Of a stretch of DNA of 46,754 nt, positions 35,014 through 43,512 are shown piece by piece (position 1 is the stretch's first letter; every line of letters begins with the position of its first letter). The DNA comes from Flammeovirgaceae bacterium UBA2371 (GTDB taxonomy: Bacteria; Bacteroidota; Bacteroidia; Cytophagales; Cyclobacteriaceae). A program made the position numbers and the translations under genes. Location of the stretch: assembly GCA_002345965.1 (NCBI GenBank), contig DDTF01000061.1, positions 1 through 46,754 on the forward strand. Direction: 5' to 3'. The notes under the pieces were generated by a model. It was not told the origin of the DNA. It made no database searches and saw only the letters and a program-made list of their open reading frames with translations.

Positions 35014-35030
35014 TTTTATTTTGGTGTTAT

Positions 35031-35636
35031 TTATTTTTTGATCTTTAAAAGTAATTCTTGAGGAAGATCTTCCTCCACATCCACATCTGTCAACATTGGT
35101 AACTGTTGATACTTTAAACCCATCTCTTCAAAATCTTTGAGTGTTTCACTTGCTACAGAAGCTGTACTCCATTTCTTATCTCTGAAAATTTCTGGAACAA
35201 ATTTTCTTAACCCCAGCAGGTAATACCCACCATCTTTGGCTGGACCAATAACAGCATCATTGATGCTTAATGCTTTAAATGCTTCTTCCAAAATATTCTG
35301 ATTCAATTCAAAACAATCAGAGCCAATTACCGCTACAGCACTGTATCCTTCCTTAAAGCCAACTGCAACGGCATGTTCCAACTTTTCGCCTAGTGTGTCA
35401 CCTACCTGGAGACTCTTTTTATAGTTAGTATTGTCCCAGCTGTCCTCCTTATCTATGAAGTGTGAGTAATAAACGACTTTATTTACCTGAAGCTTTTCGG
35501 TAATCGTCCTGGTGTGATTAACCAACTTCAAATAGATGGCAAGCGCATTGGCATCCCCTAAAGTGGCTGCCAGCCGGGTCTTCACTTTTCCTAATTCAGG
35601 ATTTCTATAAAATATAATCAGAAGATTCTTAGCCAC
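35031..35636 (-). CDS. TIGR04282/DUF2064-type glycosyltransferase
   Basis: 201 residues from GTG at 35636. GT-A-like nucleotide-sugar-transferase fold: NPELGKVKTRLAATLG at the N-terminus, VIGSDCFEL as the metal/donor DxD-like site near residue 107, and GPAKDGGYYLLGL near 133. The family is often labelled arsenosugar biosynthesis, but no arsM or arsS is nearby, so that name should not be transferred. Last gene of the five-gene operon, 3 nt after the rhodanese gene. Confidence 0.8.
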   Translation of the reverse strand: MAKNLLIIFYRNPELGKVKTRLAATLGDANALAIYLKLVNHTRTITEKLQVNKVVYYSHFIDKEDSWDNTNYKKSLQVGDTLGEKLEHAVAVGFKEGYSAVAVIGSDCFELNQNILEEAFKALSINDAVIGPAKDGGYYLLGLRKFVPEIFRDKKWSTASVASETLKDFEEMGLKYQQLPMLTDVDVEEDLPQELLLKIKK

Positions 35637-35639
35637 GTG

Positions 35640-36143
35640 TTAATGTACTTTTACGCCACGTTCCAGCCAGGAAGACCACCACCAGGAATAAGTGTGGACA
35701 CTATCTGTTGGCTGATTTTTTCTATTTAGAAGCAGACGCCCTTCATTGGCCCATTGAAAAATTCCTCCATATAAATTTTTTACATTGGTAAATCCCATAT
35801 CCAACAGCTTTTCACCAACTTTTTCACTTCTGTAACCTACCGTGCAATAAACAATTACTTCAGCATTACGATCTATGTATTGGACGTCTGAAGGAGCAAA
35901 CTTTTTATAATCAATAAAAGTAGCCCCCGGAATGTGGCTTATTTGATATTCCTCCGGAGATCGGGTGTCCAGCAAAATAATTTTTCTGTTAGTTCTCATT
36001 TGAACCTGTACTTCTGAAGGCTTCACTTGCGGGACGGTATTGCTATACAGTGATTGCAATTTTTTGTCGTAGGCAGTTTGAGCTTTCAGAACAAAGCCCA
36101 CTACAATCGAAAAAATCAGCGATATGTATATTTTTTTTGACAT
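35640..36143 (-). CDS. Exported rhodanese-domain protein
   Basis: 167 residues with signal peptide about 1-22 (GFVLKAQ). Single rhodanese domain about 40-145 with the active-site loop CTVGYRS (Cys100) and the LLDTRSPEEYQISHIPGA entry. It would transfer sulfane sulfur or act as a persulfide/thiol enzyme in the periplasm. The 5' end overlaps the preceding membrane glycosyltransferase gene by 28 nt, so it is tightly bound to a glycan operon, an unexpected setting for a sulfurtransferase. Confidence 0.87.
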   Translation of the reverse strand: MSKKIYISLIFSIVVGFVLKAQTAYDKKLQSLYSNTVPQVKPSEVQVQMRTNRKIILLDTRSPEEYQISHIPGATFIDYKKFAPSDVQYIDRNAEVIVYCTVGYRSEKVGEKLLDMGFTNVKNLYGGIFQWANEGRLLLNRKNQPTDSVHTYSWWWSSWLERGVKVH

Positions 36144-37489
36144 AGTATTTCATATACAAGATAACCAATAACAAACAGATACTCGAATGCCGTCAAGTAA
36201 AGGTTTTCTGTAAAACCATTAAGGTCATAACCCGCGTATGTGAGAAAAATAAGGGCGCTCCACAATACCATAAAGCGGAAACCTGTAAACAAAGAAAGCA
36301 TCAATAATGTGGTAATGTACCACGGATGTAGCGTGGTAGTAAATAAGAAATAACAAAACATCACCCACATCATCACCTGCGGAACATCTGATACAACAGC
36401 TGGATAAGCATAAGAATTTCTTATTAATCGAAACTGCCCCTCCTTCTTCGCCAAAGTATAAGGCCAAATTGAAAAAGCAAGAATGGCTATTCCGGAAATC
36501 AGCCCCAACTTCCAGCCTACAGTTTGAATAATATTGTACCCTTTGGTCAGAAATCCATATTCGCGAACGAGGTAATAAATACTGGCATTGAATTCGAAAC
36601 TCTTAAAATATAAGCCAATACTCTTTCCAAAACCATTGAGAATCTCACTGTTCAATAAAGGGATAAAAAGAAGAAGACAAGTGATAAACACTGAGGTATA
36701 AAAAAGAATGGATCTTTTCAAACCAAGTCGGATAAGAAACAGTGGCAAAAATATAAGAGGTAATAGCTTTGCGCCAACAGCCAATCCAAAACTTATACCT
36801 GCTGAAATTATTTTTGATTTATACAAAAGGTAAAGCGACAGTAAAAGAAATAGAATAACGAAGGCTTCAAAGTGTAGGTTTCCTGTCAGCTCCAAAATCA
36901 CCAGAGGATTGAGTGCATAGACTAATATTTTTTTTGGGTGGAGATTAAATTCAATTAGCAATCTTTTAATGAGAAATAGACTTCCTATCTCAGCAGCCAG
37001 AACAAATATGCGGATAACCACTACACTCCCTAATATAGACTGCGGTGAAGCCAATGCCGATATCCAAAAGATGAACTGTGCCAAAGGAGGATAAATGGTG
37101 AAGTAAGCTTGGCTGTTTAATTGATCATAAAGCGCCTGATCAATCCCTGGAATACTCAAGCCAGATGATAAATAAAAATCAGGTAATTCTGAAAACGGGT
37201 GAATACCATTGGCCAACAAACGACCATCCCAAATAAATCTGTAAAAATCATCTGATAAGTTGGGTAAGGCCAACAACAAAACGAACCTGAAAAGAACTGC
37301 ACCTAAAATCCAAAATTCAAGGGTCTCACTGGTAGCTACTTTTATTACAAAGACATAAATACCAAAGAGCAGAAAGTACAACGAAAAAAGCGCGACCGTT
37401 TCATGTCGATGCACACCATAGGCAATCACAAAATAGGCAAGCAGGGAAATAAAGAAGAGAAAATAAGATAGAGGCTTTTGCCTAAGCAT
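36116..37489 (-). CDS. Polytopic GT-C-type mannosyltransferase-like protein
   Basis: 457 residues with about 10-12 membrane segments. The first large loop contains LSDDFYRFIWDGRLLANG, the acidic motif of polyprenol-phosphate-sugar-dependent glycosyltransferases (GT87/DUF2029-like), and IYPPLAQF nearby. It should transfer a sugar from a lipid-linked donor on the periplasmic side. The donor could be made by the DPM1-like enzyme encoded at the head of the operon. Overlaps its upstream neighbour by 8 nt. Acceptor unknown. Confidence 0.8.
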   Translation of the reverse strand: MLRQKPLSYFLFFISLLAYFVIAYGVHRHETVALFSLYFLLFGIYVFVIKVATSETLEFWILGAVLFRFVLLLALPNLSDDFYRFIWDGRLLANGIHPFSELPDFYLSSGLSIPGIDQALYDQLNSQAYFTIYPPLAQFIFWISALASPQSILGSVVVIRIFVLAAEIGSLFLIKRLLIEFNLHPKKILVYALNPLVILELTGNLHFEAFVILFLLLSLYLLYKSKIISAGISFGLAVGAKLLPLIFLPLFLIRLGLKRSILFYTSVFITCLLLFIPLLNSEILNGFGKSIGLYFKSFEFNASIYYLVREYGFLTKGYNIIQTVGWKLGLISGIAILAFSIWPYTLAKKEGQFRLIRNSYAYPAVVSDVPQVMMWVMFCYFLFTTTLHPWYITTLLMLSLFTGFRFMVLWSALIFLTYAGYDLNGFTENLYLTAFEYLFVIGYLVYEILCQKKYTYR

Positions 37490-38942
37490 TTATAGCTGGT
37501 TTCACAGAATAATAGAACACCGCCCCAAAACCCAGCATCAACATAAGGTGAAAAAATAACAACCCAACATCTTTTAAATAGACACCGGCTACAATTCCGA
37601 ACAGAAAGTAGAGACAAAGAATCCCTTCCATAACTGTTACCGCATTCAGTTTTAACTTTATATAGTCATTCCCCTTCCACGAATCTCCCTTCAGAGCAAC
37701 ATTGAACTTTGGTGTTCGAATAAAGGGAGTTTTGCGTCCAAACAGTCCTTCCAGCACTGCTATACCATTGTGCAGGGAAAGCCCCATTGAAACCATCAAA
37801 AACTTGGGATACAATGAGATAAATGATTTTGATGGATTGGCACCATAAAATCGTTTTGTAGAAACCCAATAAAATAAAGTGATAGAAAGGAATCCAATAA
37901 TAAATATTATTCCTAAATCAAAAATCCACTCCACCTCCGGATGGGCCTCCTTGATGTAGAGCATTGGTACACTTAGCACAGCTGCTATTAGCAAACAGAC
38001 AAAAACAGAACTATTGAACAAGTGAAAAAACGCATGCGTTTTGTTTAACAATGAAATCTTTGAAAAAAGAACTTGTTTGAAATTCTTACGCGCTGTTTCT
38101 GCGCCTCCTTTATTCCACCGATATTGCTGCGATTTGATGGCATTCATCAAAATAGGAAGTTCACCGGGTGTCTCTACTTCCTCCAGGTATTTAAACTTCC
38201 ACCCTTTTAATTGTGCGCGATAGCTTAGGTCAAGATCTTCAGTAAGGGTATCAAAATTCCAACCTCCTGCATCGGCTATACATTTTTTTCTCCATATACC
38301 ACAAGTGCCATTGAAATTGATAAAACTTTTGGAGGCACTTCTTGCCGATTGCTCAATTGAAAAATGGGCATCCAATCCGAATGCCTGAAGCTGTGTAAGT
38401 ACTGAGTAATTCTTGTTGATGTGTCCCCATCTGGTTTGCACTACACCTATCTGCGTGTTTATAAAATAAGGAATGGTTTTTTTTATAAAATCTGGTTGAG
38501 GCAGGAAATCCGCATCAAAGATGGCAATGAATTCTCCCTTGGCAAGATGATACCCCTCCTCCAAGGCACCCGCTTTAAATCCCTTTCTATTCTCACGGTG
38601 AATCAATTTGATATCTAACCCCAAAGGTCGGAGTGATTCCAACTTCTTTAAAATAATTTTTGTGGTTTCATCCGTTGAGTCATCCAGCACCTGAATTTCC
38701 AATTTTTCTTTAGGGTAGTCAAACTTACTTACCGCATCAATCAGTCGCTCTACAACATACTTTTCATTGAATACCGGAAGTTGGACTGTTACATGAGGTT
38801 CAAAGTCGTTGTTGAACAAAAGAGGTGCTTCCTTCTTTTTGCGTGATTGCAGGTATACCCAGGTTAGGTGAAGCTGCCCCATGCTAAACAGAAAAACGTA
38901 GCCAAGTGAAATTGAATAGACCGCAACAATAAACCACACCAT
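37482..38942 (-). CDS. Processive family-2 glycosyltransferase (cellulose-synthase-like)
   Basis: 486 residues from ATG at 38942 (GTG one codon upstream possible). TM near 5-25, catalytic GT2 domain with DDSTDETT, DADFLPQPDF, a TED-type motif LTEDLDLSYR and QQYRWNKGG (QxxRW), then four or so membrane segments at the C-terminus. The D, DxD, TED and QxxRW set is that of membrane polysaccharide synthases such as BcsA-like and glucomannan synthases. It probably polymerises or adds beta-linked sugars. Its ATG overlaps the stop of the DPM1-like gene (TGATG). Confidence 0.88.
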   Translation of the reverse strand: MVWFIVAVYSISLGYVFLFSMGQLHLTWVYLQSRKKKEAPLLFNNDFEPHVTVQLPVFNEKYVVERLIDAVSKFDYPKEKLEIQVLDDSTDETTKIILKKLESLRPLGLDIKLIHRENRKGFKAGALEEGYHLAKGEFIAIFDADFLPQPDFIKKTIPYFINTQIGVVQTRWGHINKNYSVLTQLQAFGLDAHFSIEQSARSASKSFINFNGTCGIWRKKCIADAGGWNFDTLTEDLDLSYRAQLKGWKFKYLEEVETPGELPILMNAIKSQQYRWNKGGAETARKNFKQVLFSKISLLNKTHAFFHLFNSSVFVCLLIAAVLSVPMLYIKEAHPEVEWIFDLGIIFIIGFLSITLFYWVSTKRFYGANPSKSFISLYPKFLMVSMGLSLHNGIAVLEGLFGRKTPFIRTPKFNVALKGDSWKGNDYIKLKLNAVTVMEGILCLYFLFGIVAGVYLKDVGLLFFHLMLMLGFGAVFYYSVKPAINA

Positions 38943-39637
38943 CACAGATATTTAAAAATCGTATACAAAATTTTATATCCAGCCAGAATTGTTCCTTTTA
39001 CTGTTCCAGAAATTTTAGAGAATCCAATCCGCTTTCGATAGCGCACAGGTACCTCCACACATCTCATTTTAAGCTTTGCCGCTTTTAACTGCATCTCTAC
39101 CGTCCACCCATAAGTCTTGTCTTGCATATCGAGTGCCAAAAGTGACGAAAACCTGACCGCCCGAAAGGGACCTAAGTCCGTAAATTTAACCCCATAAAAC
39201 CATTTCAACAGTCGGGTGGCTAACCAATTACCAAAAATTTGCTGTGGTGTCATCGAACCCTTTTCTTTTTGGCCCAATACACGCGATCCTATCACCAGAT
39301 CTGCCTTCTCCTGAACAATAGGCTCTACCAATCTCATTAATTCTTCGGGATAATCAGAATGATCAGCATCCAAAAAAACAACGATGTCAGGTTTTGGTTT
39401 TGTGCTATTAAGGTAATTAATGCCTTTAAGGCAGGCACGGCCATAGCCAGACACTGGCTCTCTCAAAACCGTGGCTCCGCCCTCTCTGGCAACGCGCTCT
39501 GTATCATCCGTTGAGGCATTATTCACAACAACTATATCCCGAATCTGTTCCTTTGGAAGTTCATTCAAAACCTGACCCACGCCATTCTCTTCATTGAATG
39601 CCGGAATAATCACTGAAATAACTGTTGAATTAGACAT
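38942..39637 (-). CDS. DPM1-like family-2 glycosyltransferase
   Basis: 231 residues, soluble or peripheral. SVIIPAFNEENGV start, VVNNASTDDT nucleotide-binding segment, DADHSD catalytic motif (near residue 91) and VPVRYRKRIGFSKISG towards the end, as in dolichol/polyprenyl-phosphate sugar synthases. It would load a sugar on undecaprenyl phosphate for use by the membrane transferases encoded downstream. First gene of the operon; 130 nt separate it from the upstream ferredoxin gene on the same strand. Confidence 0.88.
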   Translation of the reverse strand: MSNSTVISVIIPAFNEENGVGQVLNELPKEQIRDIVVVNNASTDDTERVAREGGATVLREPVSGYGRACLKGINYLNSTKPKPDIVVFLDADHSDYPEELMRLVEPIVQEKADLVIGSRVLGQKEKGSMTPQQIFGNWLATRLLKWFYGVKFTDLGPFRAVRFSSLLALDMQDKTYGWTVEMQLKAAKLKMRCVEVPVRYRKRIGFSKISGTVKGTILAGYKILYTIFKYL

Positions 39638-39767
39638 TGGCGTGCAAAACTAACAAAGTAAGAGCGAGGGAATGATGTATGGCAAATAAATATACCCTGT
39701 TTAATACCACCAACATTAAATAATTCCTAAAGTGAAAAAATCATAACAGCGCCATCTGTGAGGATAA

Positions 39768-41315
39768 TCAACCTTGCTGAACATGATTGTTTCCAGCCAA
39801 TACAGGCTGACCAAACCTCCCCTTTTCATCTTTCACTTCCAGGTTCAACACACCTCGTGGACAAACAGATGAACAAACACCACAGCCTACACAAGATGAT
39901 CGAATTATATTTTGGCCACGTTGTGCATACCATCTTACATCGATGCCCATTTCGCAATACGTTGAACAATTACCACAAGAAATGCACTGACCTCCATTAG
40001 TGGTAATTCTAAACCTGGACTTGAACCTTTGTACGAATCCTAAATAAGCAGCCAAGGGACAACCAAATCTACACCACACCCTATTGCCCATCAAAGGATA
40101 GAATCCCGTACCCACTACACCTGAAAAAATAGAGCCTATCATAAATCCATATGGTTTGCGCAAGTATGTGTATGTATCAAAACCAAAAATCGAGGAAGTG
40201 CCTGAAATGAAATTGTACAAAACCGCTCCAGTCATAATCACCGCAAATACCAGCACCGCATGAACCAACCACCTTTCTATCTTCCATGCTTTTAATGACT
40301 TATCTGAAAGGTGGCGAAATGGGTCACCCGCAGTTTCAGCCAAACCTCCGCACCCACATACCCAACTGCAATACCAACGCTTTCCAAAAAAATAAACGAA
40401 CACTGGTACACCCACAACAAACAACGTAATACCCCAAACAAACATAAAAATACCAAGCCCCCCAGCAGACGTAAGCATATTGATGTGCCATGCATCAAAA
40501 AAATCATAATCGAGTGGCCACATGTTTTTAAAATCAAAGTAAGGTTGATTCAAGCGCACAAGAATTTCGGGAATCAGAAAAGCAAATGCCAGCTGGAAAA
40601 ACATGACAGACAGTGTACGTATAATTTGATATTTGCTATGCCTGTATTTCAAAATCATCCTTACCCCCATCACCAATACGGCAAATGTGTACAAGAACCC
40701 ATACAAAAACCACTGACTGGATTCTCCTTGTGGATAAATCCATTTTTTCAATGGTTCTACAAGAATTATCCAATTCATAATATAGGCATCGTAAAAATAG
40801 ATAAGCACATAAAATCCTATTAGCAACGTACCAATCAGGATACCTATCCAGCCGCGATTATTTAACACGTTGTGGAATATTCCATCGTTTTTAATTCCAG
40901 CTGTTTCAAGAGAAGCCTTGGGCAGAATAAATAGCATTGCGCCTATCAAACCAACACCGAACACCAAAAAAAACAACAATCCTGTGTTATCTACTACCCA
41001 TCCTGATGTTGATGCTTTGGTTAAACTTGAAGTGTAATCATCATAAATCACGCTATCCCATTGCTGTGCATTTCGAAACTGTTCGTTTACACGACTGATT
41101 GAATTGCTTACTGCTTGAGCAAAAGAATAGCTCGTTGAGTAAGGTTTATCAAACAACTCCTGCATAGTCGGTTCCAGGCTTTCCTGATGCTGCTTTTTAA
41201 TTTTCTCAACAAAAATTTCCTTGGTGAGCTTATACTCAGACATGAAAAACAAGGATAAGAAAAGTCCAAATGAAAAAAGGAACAAAACAAGACCTATACT
41301 TCTTAATACTTTCAT
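39768..41315 (-). CDS. Membrane 4Fe-4S ferredoxin protein of the NosR/NapH/CcoG type
   Basis: 515 residues. N-terminal membrane anchor about 5-25 and an extracytoplasmic region, then about six membrane segments. The cytoplasmic-side motifs CSWVCGCGG and CRFGCPLAA (Cys-x3-Cys-Pro type) resemble NapH/NosR. Two ferredoxin clusters near the C-terminus: CISCGNCSTYC and CVGCGVCSSVCP. These proteins pass electrons across or along the inner membrane to periplasmic reductases or metal-handling enzymes. The ATG overlaps the stop of the FAD oxidoreductase gene (ATGA), a probable electron donor. Confidence 0.87.
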   Translation of the reverse strand: MKVLRSIGLVLFLFSFGLFLSLFFMSEYKLTKEIFVEKIKKQHQESLEPTMQELFDKPYSTSYSFAQAVSNSISRVNEQFRNAQQWDSVIYDDYTSSLTKASTSGWVVDNTGLLFFLVFGVGLIGAMLFILPKASLETAGIKNDGIFHNVLNNRGWIGILIGTLLIGFYVLIYFYDAYIMNWIILVEPLKKWIYPQGESSQWFLYGFLYTFAVLVMGVRMILKYRHSKYQIIRTLSVMFFQLAFAFLIPEILVRLNQPYFDFKNMWPLDYDFFDAWHINMLTSAGGLGIFMFVWGITLFVVGVPVFVYFFGKRWYCSWVCGCGGLAETAGDPFRHLSDKSLKAWKIERWLVHAVLVFAVIMTGAVLYNFISGTSSIFGFDTYTYLRKPYGFMIGSIFSGVVGTGFYPLMGNRVWCRFGCPLAAYLGFVQRFKSRFRITTNGGQCISCGNCSTYCEMGIDVRWYAQRGQNIIRSSCVGCGVCSSVCPRGVLNLEVKDEKGRFGQPVLAGNNHVQQG

Positions 41316-42622
41316 GATTTGAGTGTGCTTTTTATTTTCAATTCAGGCTTCGCTAAATCAATTGCAGTGATAATTTCAGTCTCGTGTCGATCAAAAAATT
41401 CAGGATCAAAATTAGCCTCATGCAGATTTTCAATTACAAATTGAATGGGCCTCTTCTCGCGCAGCCATTTGTCAAAAAGCTCATGCCTCAACCGGATACC
41501 AAACACATTTAATCCTAAAAACTGATGACTCCCCTTGTCCCAAACAAAATGGATGGCTTTTTTACCGCTATGGTGTTCCCAATAAAATTCTTCTTCGTTG
41601 GATTTCAATTCATTCCAGACATTACCATACGTTTGGTATTCTATGTCAAAAAATTTGGCAGAGTTAAACCATGGGCCCGGTTCATAGGGAGTGGGCGTAC
41701 CGCAAATGGTTTGCGCAACTACTTCGCCCATCATGCGTCCGGTATACCAAACCTGTTCAATGTTTCTCCGGCCTGGCAAATCATAAGTACGTTCCACACA
41801 GTCTCCAAGCGCGTATACATCCTTTACATTGGTTTGTAAATACTCATTGACAAGCACACCTCGCTGCGTATCAATTCCGGATGACTTCAAAAAACCAATG
41901 TTGGGCGACACCCCAACTGTTAAGCCCACAAACTGGCATTCGATCTGCTCTCCTTGTTTAGTGACTACTCCCCTGACACGACCTTGGTTATCTCCCAATA
42001 TATCTTGCAATTCCGTTCCTTCACGTAAATCAACATGATGTTCCCGAATATGTCTCGAAATCATTTGAGCCTCTTGCGAAGGAAGCACATTGCTCCAAAA
42101 TGAATCTTCCCGTATCAAAAAGGTGACTTCAATTTTTCGCGATCTCAGCATTTCTGCCATCTCTACACCAATTAATCCACCCCCAACTATTACTGCCCGC
42201 TCTATTCCTTTCGTATTTTCTTCCATCTCCAATAAATCAGGATAGCTATAAAGGCCCTGCACTCCCTTGTAGTCCTGACCGGGCCAGCCAAACTTATTGG
42301 ATTTTGAACCAGCCGCGATAATGAGGGTGTCATAACTCAATTTTCCCTTGCCGGTCAGGTATAATTTTTTCTCCACCACATCCACTTTTTCAACAAAGTC
42401 CTGGATCAAATCAATTCTATTCTTTTTCCAAAACCAGTCCTCGTACGGTTTTGTGTTTTTGTAATCCATATGACCCATATAGATGTACATAAGGGCAGTC
42501 CTGGAAAAAAAATGAGTTGTCTCTGACGAAATGATTGTAATACGATGGTTACTCCGCTTTCGGATATGTCGAGCTGCTGTTACTCCCGCAATACCATTTC
42601 CAATGATAATAATGTTTTTCAT
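41312..42622 (-). CDS. NAD(P)H/FAD-dependent oxidoreductase
   Basis: 436 residues with two Rossmann motifs, GNGIAGVTAARHIRK for FAD (residues about 7-21) and GGGLIGVEMAEML for NAD(P)H (about 147-159), and the FAD-closing YALGDCVE near residue 270. This is the fold of ferredoxin/rubredoxin/nitrite reductase flavoproteins. No cysteine pair of a disulfide reductase is seen. It probably feeds NAD(P)H electrons to the coupled membrane ferredoxin protein. It starts at the edge of the long intergenic region. Confidence 0.88.
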   Translation of the reverse strand: MKNIIIIGNGIAGVTAARHIRKRSNHRITIISSETTHFFSRTALMYIYMGHMDYKNTKPYEDWFWKKNRIDLIQDFVEKVDVVEKKLYLTGKGKLSYDTLIIAAGSKSNKFGWPGQDYKGVQGLYSYPDLLEMEENTKGIERAVIVGGGLIGVEMAEMLRSRKIEVTFLIREDSFWSNVLPSQEAQMISRHIREHHVDLREGTELQDILGDNQGRVRGVVTKQGEQIECQFVGLTVGVSPNIGFLKSSGIDTQRGVLVNEYLQTNVKDVYALGDCVERTYDLPGRRNIEQVWYTGRMMGEVVAQTICGTPTPYEPGPWFNSAKFFDIEYQTYGNVWNELKSNEEEFYWEHHSGKKAIHFVWDKGSHQFLGLNVFGIRLRHELFDKWLREKRPIQFVIENLHEANFDPEFFDRHETEIITAIDLAKPELKIKSTLKS

Positions 42623-43113
42623 CTACTGTGGTGCAAGTTATTGGTAGTCCGCTCAGCAAACTGTCAATTTGAAGACAAAGGAAAGTAAAGCAATTTACAG
42701 GAATTCACATAGGTTTTTTGATAGCAATAGCCCTGTTAAACATATTATGCAAAACCAACCATCAATTGTAGAACATTATGCTCACAAACAGTGTTTATAA
42801 ATCAGGCTGGTGAACGGATTATAAAAATCTGAAAGCCAGAGCTGATGTTGTGAAGTTGGTTGGTTAGTGTGGTGGTGCCGAGCCACGGTTCGGCATCATC
42901 TTTTTTGTGTCAAAAAAAGCATAGGTGTTTCTACCTTAATTATACTGCCTTATCTGGCTACAGTATATTTTTAAACTATTTAAGGACTTGTCCAATTTGT
43001 AGCGCTGCAAATAGTATTTTAGCTCTAAATTTAGGGTTTTGATTGGCGCTTGATTCCATGATTGCTTTAATGGTCGCGCTCAGTCTTAGTTAAGTTAAAT
43101 TGCCATCCAGAAA
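42623..43113. other. 491-nt intergenic region with an orphan terminator
   Basis: Both flanking genes point outward and no open frame in it looks like a protein. The main structure is a plus-strand hairpin with a U tract at 42871-42906 with no gene upstream to end. Other features are a perfect 10-bp palindrome CTAAATTTAG (43025-43034) and several AT-rich stretches. A clean promoter for the cytochrome gene at 43114 could not be picked. Confidence 0.5.
42871..42906 (+). terminator. Terminator-like hairpin without an upstream gene
   Basis: A 13-bp stem pairs 42871-42883 with 42888-42900, with a CACG loop. The core TGCCGA/TCGGCA is perfect and three G.T wobbles lie elsewhere in the stem. Six Ts follow (42901-42906). 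On the opposite strand the stem is not followed by a U tract, so the direction is plus. It could end a small RNA or act as a leader attenuator for the cytochrome gene 208 nt downstream. Confidence 0.6.
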
Positions 43114-43512
43114 ATGAAATCATTTGTATTCGCCTCATTTTTATTTGTTTTTGCTTGTACTCTTGCTTCCTTTCAGCAAAACGATTTACTAAAAGCAAGT
43201 ATGAATCGAGGTAAGGAAATATTCGCAGCCAATTGCGCCACATGCCACATGCAAAACGGAGAAGGAATCGATGGAGTTTATCCTCCTTTGGCAAAATCTG
43301 ATTATCTCATGGCCGACAAAACACGCGCCATCAAACAGGTACTCGAAGGAGCTATTGGAACTATGATTGTGAACGATGTGAAATACAATGGTTTTATGAC
43401 AGGATTTAATCTCAACGACCAGGAAGTGAGTGACGTGTTGAACTACATCATGAACTCATGGGGAAACACTGGAGAAATGGTTACACCAGCAGAAGTAAAA
43501 GCAGTAAGATGA
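43114..43512 (+). CDS. Exported c-type cytochrome
   Basis: 132 residues with signal peptide about 1-18 (FACTLASF). Haem site CATCH near residues 43-47, then GEGIDGVYPPLAKSDYL, and a distal Met in GFMTGF near residue 103. It aligns along its length with the lipoprotein cytochrome at 32362-32790 (shared YPPL-x2-SDY and a C-terminal I-x-NSW segment), so the two are paralogues on opposite strands. Electron carrier in the periplasm. The stop codon overlaps the ATG of the DUF1835 gene. Confidence 0.88.
   Translation: MKSFVFASFLFVFACTLASFQQNDLLKASMNRGKEIFAANCATCHMQNGEGIDGVYPPLAKSDYLMADKTRAIKQVLEGAIGTMIVNDVKYNGFMTGFNLNDQEVSDVLNYIMNSWGNTGEMVTPAEVKAVR

Noticed and set aside
35031..35636. Arsenosugar biosynthesis assignment for the DUF2064-type transferase
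   Set aside because: No arsM, arsS or other arsenic gene is present in the operon; the family label alone is not evidence.
40311..40823. A 170-codon plus-strand open frame inside the membrane ferredoxin gene
   Set aside because: It lies fully antisense to a gene with clear Fe-S motifs, its translation is low-complexity and lacks any domain, and it has no promoter.
43025..43034. Palindrome CTAAATTTAG as an operator for the cytochrome gene
   Set aside because: A 10-bp AT-rich palindrome is expected by chance in a window of this size and it has no second copy nearby.
42860..43042. A 60-codon plus-strand frame in the long intergenic region
   Set aside because: It runs through the terminator-like hairpin and its U tract and the translation has no recognisable features.
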